From Owenweeksia sp. (GTDB lineage: Bacteria; Bacteroidota; Bacteroidia; Flavobacteriales; Schleiferiaceae), in the NCBI GenBank assembly GCA_028277105.1, contig JANQHO010000027.1:1-54643 (forward strand): a stretch of 54,643 nucleotides of DNA, read 5' to 3'. Each line of letters starts with the position of its first letter. The first letter of the stretch is position 1. The notes beneath the pieces were generated by a model that was not told the origin of the DNA, did not search any database, and saw only the letters and a list, made by a program, of their open reading frames with translations. Of the stretch, positions 46,901-52,774 are shown one piece after another. The translations under genes and the position numbers were made by a program.

Positions 46901-47765
46901 TGGCATGCTAATGCCGGGCAGGGTGTTTAACAGCCCGGATTATCGGTATGGGTTTCAGGGACAAGAAAAAGATGATGAATTAAAAGGCACGGGGAACTCG
47001 ATCAATTATAAATACCGTATGCATGATGCGAGGATCGGACGGTTTTTTGCGGTGGATCCATTGGTACACGAGTATCCTTTTTATAGCCCTTATTCTTTTA
47101 GTGGAAATAGGGTTATTGATAAGATAGAACTAGAAGGATTAGAGCCCGCAGATATCAATGTGCAAGATGGTCTTAATCTCATTCTAACACCCACAGGTGC
47201 CATAAATGTTAATGCAACGATTAATGATCAAAGAAATCTAGCACGTGGGATTACAAATAACAGGCAACTGAATAGAGCTTTAAGAAGAATAGGGAGAAGA
47301 ATGAGAAGTGGTAGGTGGACAACAACAATGTTTGATTCTTATGCTAATACTCCTGCTAATGCTACTAATGCTATAAATTCAGCAGTTATGAATCTAAGGA
47401 TACCTGGAGTGATATTACCTCCTGATCTAGGAAGTTTAATTGATAGAGACGATCAAATGATGGTTGAAATTGTAATTATCAATGATAATGCAACCCCACC
47501 TGTTAATAGTTCTACTCAAGGAGAAGCTGGTGAAGGAAGAGATAACGGGCGTAACCAAAATTTTCCTGGTATGGATGGTAATAAAAGAGTAAAAGCTAAA
47601 AAGAATAAAAGCAAGATGAAAATTCCTGGAATGGGAAGAAATAAAAAAGCAAAAATTAAAAAACAATCAGGCAAGAAAAATAGATTAAATGGAAGGAAGA
47701 AGTTCAAGGGGCATAAATCCAGGAGGCACCCTCGTTCACATTCTAAAGGAAAAGTAAAGAGTTAA
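37938..47765 (+). CDS. Giant secreted RHS-repeat protein with Lys/Arg-rich tip (copy 2, gene 6)
   Basis: 3275 residues. The signal peptide is at about 1-32. The N-terminal beta region, Cys-rich region (about 645-1710) and RHS/YD repeats (from about 1714, YYYDHLGNLVQTVPPEG) parallel copy 1. The core (YRYGFQGQEKDDE, ARIGRFFAVDPL) ends in LEG at 3065-3067. Before the core a module of about 275 residues (2705-2980), probably two carbohydrate-binding-like sandwiches, replaces the unrelated 180-residue module of copy 1. The 208-residue tip after LEG shares nothing visible with the copy-1 tip: Asn-rich start, RALRRIGRRMRSGRW near 3110, a linker, and a C-terminus of more than 60 residues dominated by Lys/Arg with an imperfect 20-residue tandem repeat (3210-3229, 3230-3249). 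I recognise no toxin fold. AT-rich DNA begins at the tip. No immunity gene follows. Confidence 0.87.
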   Translation: MLKKYFPIKKQQIFLGFLLSFALAAPADLLARDEGVNTRLQGAKLLPGSQLAVEDNKMFHMEIHDPASNPSDPWTDEFLNASVLNKITFGIDESATDDLSSDFFYMINFDVELWRYENGAWTQTTESGLELKIDHKATYGTNLDRDIVSFENVHKSIITINSIVDANGGSVSGSSPAIEAVYLENAVEVERYYFFNPALVPNISNLLQEKSADNHLTLYWPFIRAAEQYDLEWTFVDHYAEDATNNWNFNFDQQATRVRVNETQYTLPLVFDEGYLLFRYRPVYASPLDGGLPVEGRWSTHNSGASGTVASYPSNAVHTVSPTASASVATESRPHETTMNWQYSAVYAEDSRSSHTVAYSDGLSKLRQQIAKLPTEDKTAVTSAIYDYTGRPTVQIMPVPMNDPELHYYHGLNQVNNGGSNEPFSARHFDDDDTYLDISSASTECDIDFPGLSVNFSLGAAKYYSDQNSAQEGMQAYVPISQDAYSSDKAYPFTLVQYTPDHTGRVKRQSGVGADLSLGSGNETRVYYDNPLPGELQFFFEANDIGDINSYRRVITKDANGQVSFQYLNNFDKVVISSLSPQNPQAYVPVNPGNPPQAISDLLEYATDEEPLSVSLTRFVEKGEEVEFRYFLDPQPYKDACLDEGLGAPQICFDCLYDLEINFKFVDECGNEVIINPTAPNTTTMSPMPYGTAVGDANYYNVNCETAGADRFEFPSNTYSTGGLSDVISLPENGYLTITKTLRVKPGAAEEYADLYVEELAKAKDNNYLNSSCDFKTKEDWICEQLIGMVAEIDDCKSYDCDDMFINDMAPTYMDEYETYYITLCGEFSDGSSCDPLDFETWMQTTYSSLYNSYIDDCTNSGLYAFNPCKSYREAMLADFMPGGQYAQYNVSNSGGTVTYSAPDNTSIFHIAPAGILVNYASLAVNYDLATYPIINGVAVNPNTLSIEEYILNFNPLWAEALLPFHPEYCYIQFCENNQAAFAYEAAMLATEDFNEARCQGFLNPQNAGKCTAVSIPTLPGGCTANFDPYTNANIQGYVSSLNHSSVGLSGGPNDCIWDAAMKIVHNTTTPPNAFGSDPCVEDREWQTFRSLYLMGRKSLLDQAFFSQFPTCYDVNKKLKTPYAQKIQRVPFYDFTNMNFGNLQDSLSAQWNYIIGGAGATANNMGICDVCDDYALMWKSKLTNCSGSSATLDNTVEAIRQLCQYQCTQSDGTYQGYQINPLGAVSLPNYNFLPVTAKGSYTAPSGTAYINSGGSSFYAENVDDILHQFYGSNWRNMSCNAFMISQPGPFGQNDHTRFLDGCGCDAITANEAEFASLSGSGNLPVGVTTEAQLFEYRYGHHLADYKNIRCACDNDVSLLLEMRIPFPTELTCDVCISCADIQGVITNFNSYFGLASLNDWTDTNIFPVVFTNFANVILTEQLGVNANGDIRLSFADYANLMNDCEGYCANQLIEGDNLTEHAYEIQEFLNDLIGHNMLDASSATPLPKYFDFYRNNLYECAFSGEEEVTTQTTTSSGSGFLMTVQLRDNAACTGMNCNCAFEGKDIDLLCTGCTSPINVDEIAYFDYIAADFTGAVLSAGEHYEFRITAVMNDGSTILFDECYVHREGTPAAKRYPVYNSIAGAFPSYCSGSGSYTAYMPQLCYPGLKYKERDPCTDDVIERAISAGELLYEESTEDLKEAFRNNYTAYCEGNTTTLDEAFDLKHNVNNAYTMLYYYDHLGNLVQTVPPEGVDDLGNKAHKMSTEYQYNSRNLPTQQQMPDHGYRDGSSWIKGTTKFAYNSKTQIVISQDEEQRAGKKIGEIFYPGYSYSLYDDLGRVIESGLIYGEYSVSSSQNMVDYAYSNGVQEIINHEDFPATISSTSSGASWTLYERSEVVRSRYDVALSPFIDDQFDGGQQNLLNRVASITYNEIYDVNPLVYNSAIHYSYDEMGNVSKIINDYPALDLNEDAKHRFKKVDYTFDLVSGNVKEVAYQKGEVDAFYHRYIYDQDNRLREVLTSSDHLHWDRDADYKYYEHGPLGRMELSDLKVQGEDIVYTLQGWLKGKNAADMEAQRDGGKDGHVGNQYFSAESDLHAHFAEDAASLGLYYHKKDYASVKDYTALPDENILPQITGTGLFNTAQNYRELYNGNISARLHQSRNVSGQKNPLMAARYRYDQLNRLRQANYYFGSALFGTSGANYSENQLNSSNDYGSEYVYDLNGNIKELTRSAYAAQGLGMDKLSYRYNSHNNQLHVVDDDEGANPYDDIEDQMDNIVFDETDSTTWNYGYDRIGNLIYDRQECIQTIEWTNAGKVKRIIRDAGCIASSGTPKPDMEFEYDPMGHRIRKTVKPRMSNGNLQNELFWEHTFYQRDAQGNVLAVYENDFVTDVEIRASFCFGDDILYYNPEHTNELNLQIFMSDGSSVFTPEVTLTGNNSIALVQALANSINGMQLENLWALAIDDCLYIFSSYEHSVIPTHGFIYHDWILEDGRVFPQHPFSISFQSFHPRDQFKLSEQHIYGSSRLGVKDRNLTLFDKYVTRYTTDPESGELTSLTYGQLHPTFEDYPCESFSGYCLLKLSNGGNNKLPYLDLGDGVNIFEGVSWTGGSGTAGNFLNWFTNTFTSSSTYANLKLTHTTSGLGSNEIKIGRYGMSNQNGKLPVVDDATSVVKIEIAGENALTDPKDLAFYGGHEAWENCEGQRQAGDKKYELSDHLGNVQAVVSDRKVISGDGNVIYTDRFDTESPGWNWNNNHFTIENGRVKVKSTNQFTQFRRDFDLDANSVYTLKFDADKGTVDKLNIVVNNITSGLFTLAGPVVLSGTHEVTFMTTNATKVRIMFQRNDPTSAGMKVFYIDNVQLSKNTLVYGEEFNQPVGSNWIIDESHTVTNFYRKWINTSAPGNGMQLTLNGLDDSKTYRLRCAINPHNTNLRFKLFDGSSWVTDEHVPHVYGGLRDWTFQPAAGSSSVTIRFERQNATGNRSFAIEEFVVIEDKNAVQPDRFIADILSTNDYYPFGMLMPGRVFNSPDYRYGFQGQEKDDELKGTGNSINYKYRMHDARIGRFFAVDPLVHEYPFYSPYSFSGNRVIDKIELEGLEPADINVQDGLNLILTPTGAINVNATINDQRNLARGITNNRQLNRALRRIGRRMRSGRWTTTMFDSYANTPANATNAINSAVMNLRIPGVILPPDLGSLIDRDDQMMVEIVIINDNATPPVNSSTQGEAGEGRDNGRNQNFPGMDGNKRVKAKKNKSKMKIPGMGRNKKAKIKKQSGKKNRLNGRKKFKGHKSRRHPRSHSKGKVKS
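47565..47684 (+). repeat. Imperfect 60-bp tandem repeat in the RHS-2 tip
   Basis: Two adjacent 60-bp units (starting 47565 and 47625) encode PGMDGNKRVKAKKNKSKMKI and PGMGRNKKAKIKKQSGKKNR. The units share the PGM start and a Lys-rich body. This duplication has lengthened the basic tail. Confidence 0.6.
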
Positions 47766-47789
47766 AAGGAATAGAGAGAGTGGTCCGCT

Positions 47790-47887
47790 CCGCAGTAGTT
47801 GCACTGCTGCGGCAGTTAAGTCAGAAGTTTGTAGACCGAAGTCTGAAGCAATGGTACCCCTACAGAGCGTAGTTTGCAACTACGCTC
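47790..47887. repeat. Palindromes of REP-like island 2
   Basis: CCGCAGTAG/CTGCTGCGG (47790-47812, one G-U pair) and GAGCGTAGTT/AACTACGCTC (47865-47887, perfect 10-bp arms) are inverted repeats. TCAGA/TCTGA flank another imperfect one between them. The GTAGTTTG...AACTAC core recurs in the terminator at 47927, so they look like members of one dispersed palindrome family. Confidence 0.6.
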
Positions 47888-47926
47888 CACTATTTGAGAC
47901 ATTTCAGAAACGTTAATCGTATAGCT

Positions 47927-47958
47927 AAGGCGTAGTTTCAAACTACGCCTTGCTTTTT
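47927..47958 (+). terminator. Intrinsic terminator after RHS copy 2
   Basis: Perfect 12-bp arms AAGGCGTAGTTT/AAACTACGCCTT around one C, followed by GCTTTTT. The run of T is on the + strand, so it would end transcription of the six-gene operon about 160 nt after the RHS stop and separate it from the kinase unit. The stem shares the core of the upstream palindromes. No equally good terminator is visible in the copy-1 island. Confidence 0.65.
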
Positions 47959-48039
47959 AACGCAAGATAGCGGCCGAAACGAAATGAAGAGCCGCTATGA
48001 TGCCTTGAATTAGCCTAGATCCAAAATTTAAGCTAACCC

Positions 48040-48070
48040 AAAAGTACAGTACTTAACTAAAAGTACAGTT
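48040..48070 (+). promoter_or_regulatory. Paired direct repeats, candidate LytTR operator before kinase gene 2
   Basis: AAAAGTACAGT at 48040-48050 and AAAAGTACAGTT at 48059-48070, period 19 bp, preceded by AGCTAACC as before kinase gene 1. The two halves are identical over 11 bases here. The pair ends 126 bp before the kinase ATG. The GTACAGTT part resembles the core of known LytTR sites. Direct binding is inferred. Confidence 0.6.
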
Positions 48071-48196
48071 TTATTCGTTATCAAAATCCTGAAGAGTAGA
48101 GATTGCAATTTTCAATAATAGTATGCATATTGAAGTACCCTATTTGTTCAAATGCTGCATCTCAAAATTAGTATGATAACCTCTTAAGAGTGAGCT

Positions 48197-51100
48197 ATGT
48201 TGAAAAGGTATAGCTCGTTTTTAATCTTCCTGTTGGGATTGGGGATATACAAAACCCTTGCCCAGGAGCCCGTATTCCGCCATTATTCCACCCCCGAGGG
48301 TTTACCCAGCCCGGAAACCTATATGGCCATGCAGGACAGCGAAGGTTATATGTGGATTGCTACTGACCACGGAGTAAGCCGCTTTGACGGTTATGAATTT
48401 GAGACTTTTACCACGGATAACGGGCTAAACGGCAATACCGTTTTTACCACTTACGAAGACTACAAGGGGAGAATATGGTTTTGCACTTTTGAAGCAGGCC
48501 TGTCTTATTACTACAAAGGAGAGATAAAGCAATTGGTAAAAGGCGGGCAGATGGAAAACTGGCAAGGTTTAAATGTACCTTATTCCATTTATGTTGACCG
48601 TGGCGATACGGTGTGGTTGGGTTTTAAGCAAATGGTTAATTATAGTCACTATGTAAAAGTACATCCCAACGGTGATTTTATAGTAGACTCACTTGGAGCA
48701 GATGAAAACATAACAGGCTTTGTAAAACGCTTTCGGTCAGGAGATATCTTGGTAAATGGCTATCCCAGATTTGACAAGAACCTAAAGCTTTATATAGAGG
48801 ATAGTACAGATCATAAATTTTTCTTAGATAGTGAAAAAACAAATAGGGGGGCATCTTTCCACAATGGTTTAGCTGTATTTAAAAGAGCTGATGGTGATAT
48901 TTTGTTGGTCTATATGGGTACTCTTTACCTATGGTCAGAGTCCGGTATTGAAGAGTTAGTTCGTTTTAAAGAAAGTACCCATTTAGGTCTGCTGGAAGAT
49001 AAAAAAAGGAACATTTGGATTTCGTTGGCCAATGGGGGGGTATTATTTTATCCACGGGGTGATTTTGAACACCCTCAAATTTGGCTTAAGGATATACTAG
49101 TTTCCTGGATAACAGAAGATGCTGAAGGGGGCATATGGATTACGACTCATAATGATGGGGTTTATTACACATCCTCTATAGACGTAAGAGCGCTATCTGC
49201 GGCAGATTATTTTAAAAATCAACGCCTGTTGGATTTTGTAGGAAAGGGTGATACCCTACTGGTGATGCTTAAAAAAGGATTGGTTACGAGGTTGATCCAT
49301 CAAAATGAAGTTTTGCCAGATGTAAAGCACAAACAAGTATTTACAGATTTTTGCTTTAAAGTAGGCTGGATGGAAAAAAGACCCTATGTAACGGGTAGGC
49401 ACAATGGGACACCTAATTGGGTGTACTTTGATTTAGCTCGCATGGAACCCACAAAAATCTTTCATGGTGGTCGCAGTGATGGAATAAAACTCAACGATAC
49501 CCTAACGCTCATAATTGGTCGTGATGCCAGCTTAGCTTTTTTAAACCTGGAAACAGGAGAACGCTTTAATTATCCTCCGCTTAGTTCCAATAAATATCTC
49601 TTTTGGTGCGCCTATGGTAATTTACAAAGCAATTGGCTTGGGGGTATGAGAGGGCTATACCGTTATAATTATCCCAAAAACAAACTAGAACATTATAAGC
49701 CTGAGGAAGAGTTACTGAATATCAGAATAAAGGATATTAAAAAATTGGGTGATCTTTTGCTTTTGGCTACTTCAGGCAAAGGCTTGGTTATCGTAGATGG
49801 TGATAAAGTCTGGAATATCTCCACCATAGATGGTTTTCCCAGCAATATTTGCAACAGCATAGTTGTTGACAGTGTAGAGAAAGAAGTATGGGTATCCACC
49901 AATAAGGGGATCTGCCGGATAAAAGGACTCGATTGGCCAGGTGGTTTATACACCCTTCGCAATTATGATTTTTTATCGTCCACTATTTCGCAGCGCGTTA
50001 AAAGTATTTACCTGATGGATAGCCTGGTATGGGCCCTTTCGGATGACGGTATTATCTATTTTAACAAAAACAGCTATGAGTTATCCATGTCCCCCCAGGT
50101 TCATATTAGTAACTTTGAGATCAACCATAATAAAGTAGTAGGGAAGGAGAAAAAGGAACTGAGTTGGAAGGAAAACAATATCCATATTGGTTTTAAAGGA
50201 ATATCCTTCCGGTCAGTAAAAAAGATCCGCTATAAATACCGCATGTTGGGGCTGGATGATAACTGGCGTTATATGACAGGTACCAGTATTAATTATTCTA
50301 ATTTGAACCCCGGCCCATATAAATTCCAGGTATACGCCCAAAATGCCGAAGGGATATGGAGCGAAAAAATGGCCTGTATGGCTTTTCGGATATTGCCACC
50401 CTGGTGGAAGAATCCCTGGGTAATTTTTGCGGAAGTTCTTTTGGTTACAGTGTTATTGGTACTGGCTTTTTATACCTACTGGAAAAGGCAAAAGAAAAGA
50501 TCGGAAACTGAACACAAGATCAATCAGTTAAAGTTACAGGCTTTACAGGCCCAGATGAACCCTCATTTTATCTTTAATGTATTGGGGGCGATTCAGTCTT
50601 TTATCATATCCAAAGATTCTATAACTGCCCAGGAATATCTGGCCAGTTTTGCTTCTCTGGTGCGCACCAACCTGGATCATTCGGTAAGAGCCTGGGTAAG
50701 CCTGGAAGAGGAAATAAGCTTGCTAAAAACCTATCTTAAACTGGAAAAAATGCGTTTTGAGAAGCCTTTCTCCTACAGTTTTGAAATTGATGAACAGATA
50801 GAGATCAACAAAACTTACGTTCCTACCATGTTGTTGCAGCCTTTTGTAGAGAATTCTATTATACACGGTATTTCACCTGCTCAATGGCCGGGAACTATTC
50901 ATATTACTATTAAAAAGAAAGATAATTACCTGGAATGTATTATAATAGATAATGGTATAGGAAGAAAAAATGCTGCTGTAAGACATCAAAATGGCAAAAA
51001 ACTTCACCGCTCGTATGGTATAGATATTACTAAAGAAAGAATAGAGTTGTTTAAATCCAAAAAACATACTAAAAAAGCTTTGATAAAGTTTATTGATTTA

Positions 51101-51211
51101 AAAGATAAAAATGGTGAGGCCAATGGAACAAAAGTTATAGTAATGATACCTTACCAAAAAGAAACCTATAACCCTGCTAATTTACCAACCGATGCTGATA
51201 CTGATTATTGA
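48197..51211 (+). CDS. Propeller-type sensor histidine kinase, LytS-like (copy 2, gene 7)
   Basis: 1004 residues. Signal peptide 1-22 (ends TLA-Q). Periplasmic propeller repeats (DSEGYMWIATDHGVSRFDG, DNGLNGNTVFTTYEDYKGR) span about 25-650. A Y_Y_Y domain follows (YKYRMLGLDDNW, PGPYKFQVYAQN), then a membrane span (about 741-763), a LytS-type kinase domain with MNPHFIFN (His790), and an HATPase with N-box ENSIIHG and G-box DNGIGR. Kinase and dimerisation parts are nearly the same as copy 1, while the middle propeller blades (about 150-230 and 350-480) differ strongly, which suggests the two kinases recognise different signals but act on similar regulators. Its last 20 nt overlap the regulator gene. 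Confidence 0.93.
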   Translation: MLKRYSSFLIFLLGLGIYKTLAQEPVFRHYSTPEGLPSPETYMAMQDSEGYMWIATDHGVSRFDGYEFETFTTDNGLNGNTVFTTYEDYKGRIWFCTFEAGLSYYYKGEIKQLVKGGQMENWQGLNVPYSIYVDRGDTVWLGFKQMVNYSHYVKVHPNGDFIVDSLGADENITGFVKRFRSGDILVNGYPRFDKNLKLYIEDSTDHKFFLDSEKTNRGASFHNGLAVFKRADGDILLVYMGTLYLWSESGIEELVRFKESTHLGLLEDKKRNIWISLANGGVLFYPRGDFEHPQIWLKDILVSWITEDAEGGIWITTHNDGVYYTSSIDVRALSAADYFKNQRLLDFVGKGDTLLVMLKKGLVTRLIHQNEVLPDVKHKQVFTDFCFKVGWMEKRPYVTGRHNGTPNWVYFDLARMEPTKIFHGGRSDGIKLNDTLTLIIGRDASLAFLNLETGERFNYPPLSSNKYLFWCAYGNLQSNWLGGMRGLYRYNYPKNKLEHYKPEEELLNIRIKDIKKLGDLLLLATSGKGLVIVDGDKVWNISTIDGFPSNICNSIVVDSVEKEVWVSTNKGICRIKGLDWPGGLYTLRNYDFLSSTISQRVKSIYLMDSLVWALSDDGIIYFNKNSYELSMSPQVHISNFEINHNKVVGKEKKELSWKENNIHIGFKGISFRSVKKIRYKYRMLGLDDNWRYMTGTSINYSNLNPGPYKFQVYAQNAEGIWSEKMACMAFRILPPWWKNPWVIFAEVLLVTVLLVLAFYTYWKRQKKRSETEHKINQLKLQALQAQMNPHFIFNVLGAIQSFIISKDSITAQEYLASFASLVRTNLDHSVRAWVSLEEEISLLKTYLKLEKMRFEKPFSYSFEIDEQIEINKTYVPTMLLQPFVENSIIHGISPAQWPGTIHITIKKKDNYLECIIIDNGIGRKNAAVRHQNGKKLHRSYGIDITKERIELFKSKKHTKKALIKFIDLKDKNGEANGTKVIVMIPYQKETYNPANLPTDADTDY

Positions 51212-51935
51212 CGATGAATACCGTGCCCGCAAAGGCCTTGCCGAGCAAATTGAACAACTTTTTCCCCGTACTTTCAGCATTAGTCAGGCCTCCAGTGTAG
51301 GCCAGGGTGTTAAACTTATAGAAGAACAGACTCCCTCTATTGTTATGCTGGATATCCAAATGGAAGATGGTTCTGGTTTTGACCTGCTTAAAAGTGTTAC
51401 AACAAAAGATTTTGAACTGATTTTTACTACTGCTTATAAGGATTATGCCCTGGAGGCTTTTGACCATGATGCAGCCAGCTACCTTCTCAAGCCTATAAGC
51501 CCCCAAAAACTGACTGCTTCTTTAAAGAAAGCCATGAAGAACTATCACCGGGCACAGTCAATAAAAAGACTAAATATAATTGGCAGTGGTCTGCTGACCA
51601 ATAAAAATAAGCGCATGAAGATCCCGGTGACCAATGGGTTAAGGTTTGTAGATGGGGAAGAGGTAAACTATGTGAAGGCAGAAGGTAACTATTTTAAGAT
51701 ATTCTTTAAGGAAGAGCAGCCTTTACTGGTGTCCAAAACCCTGCGCTTTTTTGAGGATCAAATGGACAGTAATTTATTTATGAGGGTCCATAAATCTTAT
51801 ATAGTAAATCTCAAGAAGGTAGTGGGTTACTCCCGTTCTGACGGAGGTACCCTTATCATGCCCAGTAATTATGAAATACCTGTTTCCGCCAAATATAAAG
51901 GCGCTTTTTTAGAGAGGGTTAGTATTAAGGTGTGA
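51192..51935 (+). CDS. LytTR-family response regulator (copy 2, gene 8)
   Basis: 247 residues, the same length as the copy-1 regulator. Receiver with Asp7-Asp8, phospho-acceptor Asp54 (MLDIQMEDGSGF) and LLKPIS. The LytTR domain (about 145-245) has FVDGEEVNYVKAEGNYFKI and FMRVHKSYIVNL; the recognition part is almost unchanged from copy 1, so both regulators should bind similar sites. It starts inside the kinase gene (20-nt overlap) and is the last gene of the duplicated region. The linker between domains (about 120-140) is the most variable part. Confidence 0.95.
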   Translation: MLILIIDDEYRARKGLAEQIEQLFPRTFSISQASSVGQGVKLIEEQTPSIVMLDIQMEDGSGFDLLKSVTTKDFELIFTTAYKDYALEAFDHDAASYLLKPISPQKLTASLKKAMKNYHRAQSIKRLNIIGSGLLTNKNKRMKIPVTNGLRFVDGEEVNYVKAEGNYFKIFFKEEQPLLVSKTLRFFEDQMDSNLFMRVHKSYIVNLKKVVGYSRSDGGTLIMPSNYEIPVSAKYKGAFLERVSIKV

Positions 51936-51951
51936 TAAACCGGGATTGAGT

Positions 51952-52569
51952 TTAAAAAAGCCCCCTCCGGTTCTTGGGATCGGGAGAATTTTTGGTCCAT
52001 TCCAGGGGGCCGTCACATAAGATCTCAATAACAATAGTGTTTTCATTACCAAAATATTTTTCCATACTGTCTTTCCAGTATTCAAAATTTTCATCGGTAT
52101 AGTCGCGGCATTTGTAATTGCCAATTACTATTTCCCGGTCATTGATCAAAATAATAGTTGGGCTGGCGTAGGGATAGGTTCTAACGGGTCGTCCCGGCCT
52201 TATGCTTTTGCCTTCAATAAAATTTTCCATCCAGTATTTAAGCGCGTATTGGCGGTCTTCCAGTGTTTCGTAGGCATAAACTGAAAAATAGAACTTCCGG
52301 TAGCTTTTATTGCCGATGCTGTTTTCCAGTTTCTCTTTGCTCTTTAGCATGAATTCATCCTTCCAACTGTAAGAGGTGTCGTCTATATCACCCATTTCCC
52401 TGTCGGCAATATTCAGGTATTTTTTATAGTAATCCTCAGCGTGATCAGCCGTGAAGGCACTGATCTTTTGCTTGAGCTCCTCGTGTTGGGCAAAACCCTT
52501 TTGTAGACCAGGGCTAAATAATACCGTTAGAGCCAATAAATAATTGTGATAGGAAAAAAATCTTTTCAT
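51952..52569 (-). CDS. Secreted hypothetical protein
   Basis: 205 residues on the minus strand. An N-terminal signal peptide (hydrophobic about 10-22, ends GFA-Q) indicates export. The mature part is hydrophilic and rich in Tyr, Lys and Glu with no motif I know; notable pieces are SYRKFYFSVYAYETLEDRQYALKYWME and PTIILINDREIVIGNYKCRDY. Two Cys (CRDY and ILCDG) could pair. It is convergent with the copy-2 regulator (16-bp gap) and divergent from the next gene. It does not belong to the duplicated locus. Confidence 0.75.
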   Translation of the reverse strand: MKRFFSYHNYLLALTVLFSPGLQKGFAQHEELKQKISAFTADHAEDYYKKYLNIADREMGDIDDTSYSWKDEFMLKSKEKLENSIGNKSYRKFYFSVYAYETLEDRQYALKYWMENFIEGKSIRPGRPVRTYPYASPTIILINDREIVIGNYKCRDYTDENFEYWKDSMEKYFGNENTIVIEILCDGPLEWTKNSPDPKNRRGLF

Positions 52570-52629
52570 TTATTGTAATTTTTTCTACAAGTGTATTCTT
52601 AAATAATTGATTTTCAGTAAGAAAAAATA

Positions 52630-52662
52630 TTTGGTTACTAGGTTTTTTTCATTCTATATTTG
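52630..52662 (+). promoter_or_regulatory. Bacteroidota-type promoter
   Basis: TTTG at 52630-52633 and TATATTTG at 52655-52662, 21 bp apart, match the -33 TTTG / -7 TAnnTTTG consensus of Bacteroidota sigma factors. Transcription would begin near 52668-52670 and run into a mini-ORF, a terminator hairpin and the beta-barrel gene. Confidence 0.6.
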
Positions 52663-52682
52663 TATTAGAGTAGAGTTTTCAA

Positions 52683-52706
52683 ATGTTTCATGACTTGACC
52701 TTTTAG
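52683..52706 (+). other. Possible 7-codon leader ORF
   Basis: ATG at 52683 and TAG at 52704 enclose the peptide MFHDLTF just upstream of a terminator hairpin. Placement after a good promoter and before a terminator is that of an attenuator leader, but the peptide is short, has only two Phe as possible regulatory codons, and may be chance. Confidence 0.25.
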
Positions 52707-52712
52707 GTTACT

Positions 52713-52744
52713 GCCCCTTCTCCGGAAGGGGCTTTCTTATTTTT
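52713..52744 (+). terminator. Intrinsic terminator hairpin upstream of the beta-barrel gene
   Basis: Perfect 8-bp arms GCCCCTTC/GAAGGGGC with loop TCCG, followed by TTTCTTATTTTT. It lies about 45 nt after the predicted transcription start and 30 nt before the next ATG, so it can end a transcript of roughly 75 nt (small RNA) or act as an attenuator. Confidence 0.7.
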
Positions 52745-52774
52745 GGACTAAAATAAACAAGCTTGCTTATACAT

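Larger units (their letters stand above)
47766..48196. other. 431-bp intergenic island after RHS copy 2, no gene
   Basis: No open frame of interest on either strand. It contains a palindrome cluster ending in a terminator (47790-47958), then a block homologous to the region before kinase gene 1 (from ATTAGCCT at 48009) with paired direct repeats (48040-48070), then an AT-rich leader. The order matches the island after RHS copy 1, without the extra half-site pair and with fewer palindromes. Confidence 0.75.

Noticed and set aside
1929..51935. Insertion sequence or phage as the cause of the duplication
   Set aside because: No transposase, integrase, terminal repeats or tRNA at the borders; the divergence of the copies indicates an old tandem duplication.
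52763..52774. Upstream TTG start for the beta-barrel gene
   Set aside because: The ATG at 52775 places the signal peptide at the N-terminus; the TTG would add four residues without any ribosome-binding sequence.
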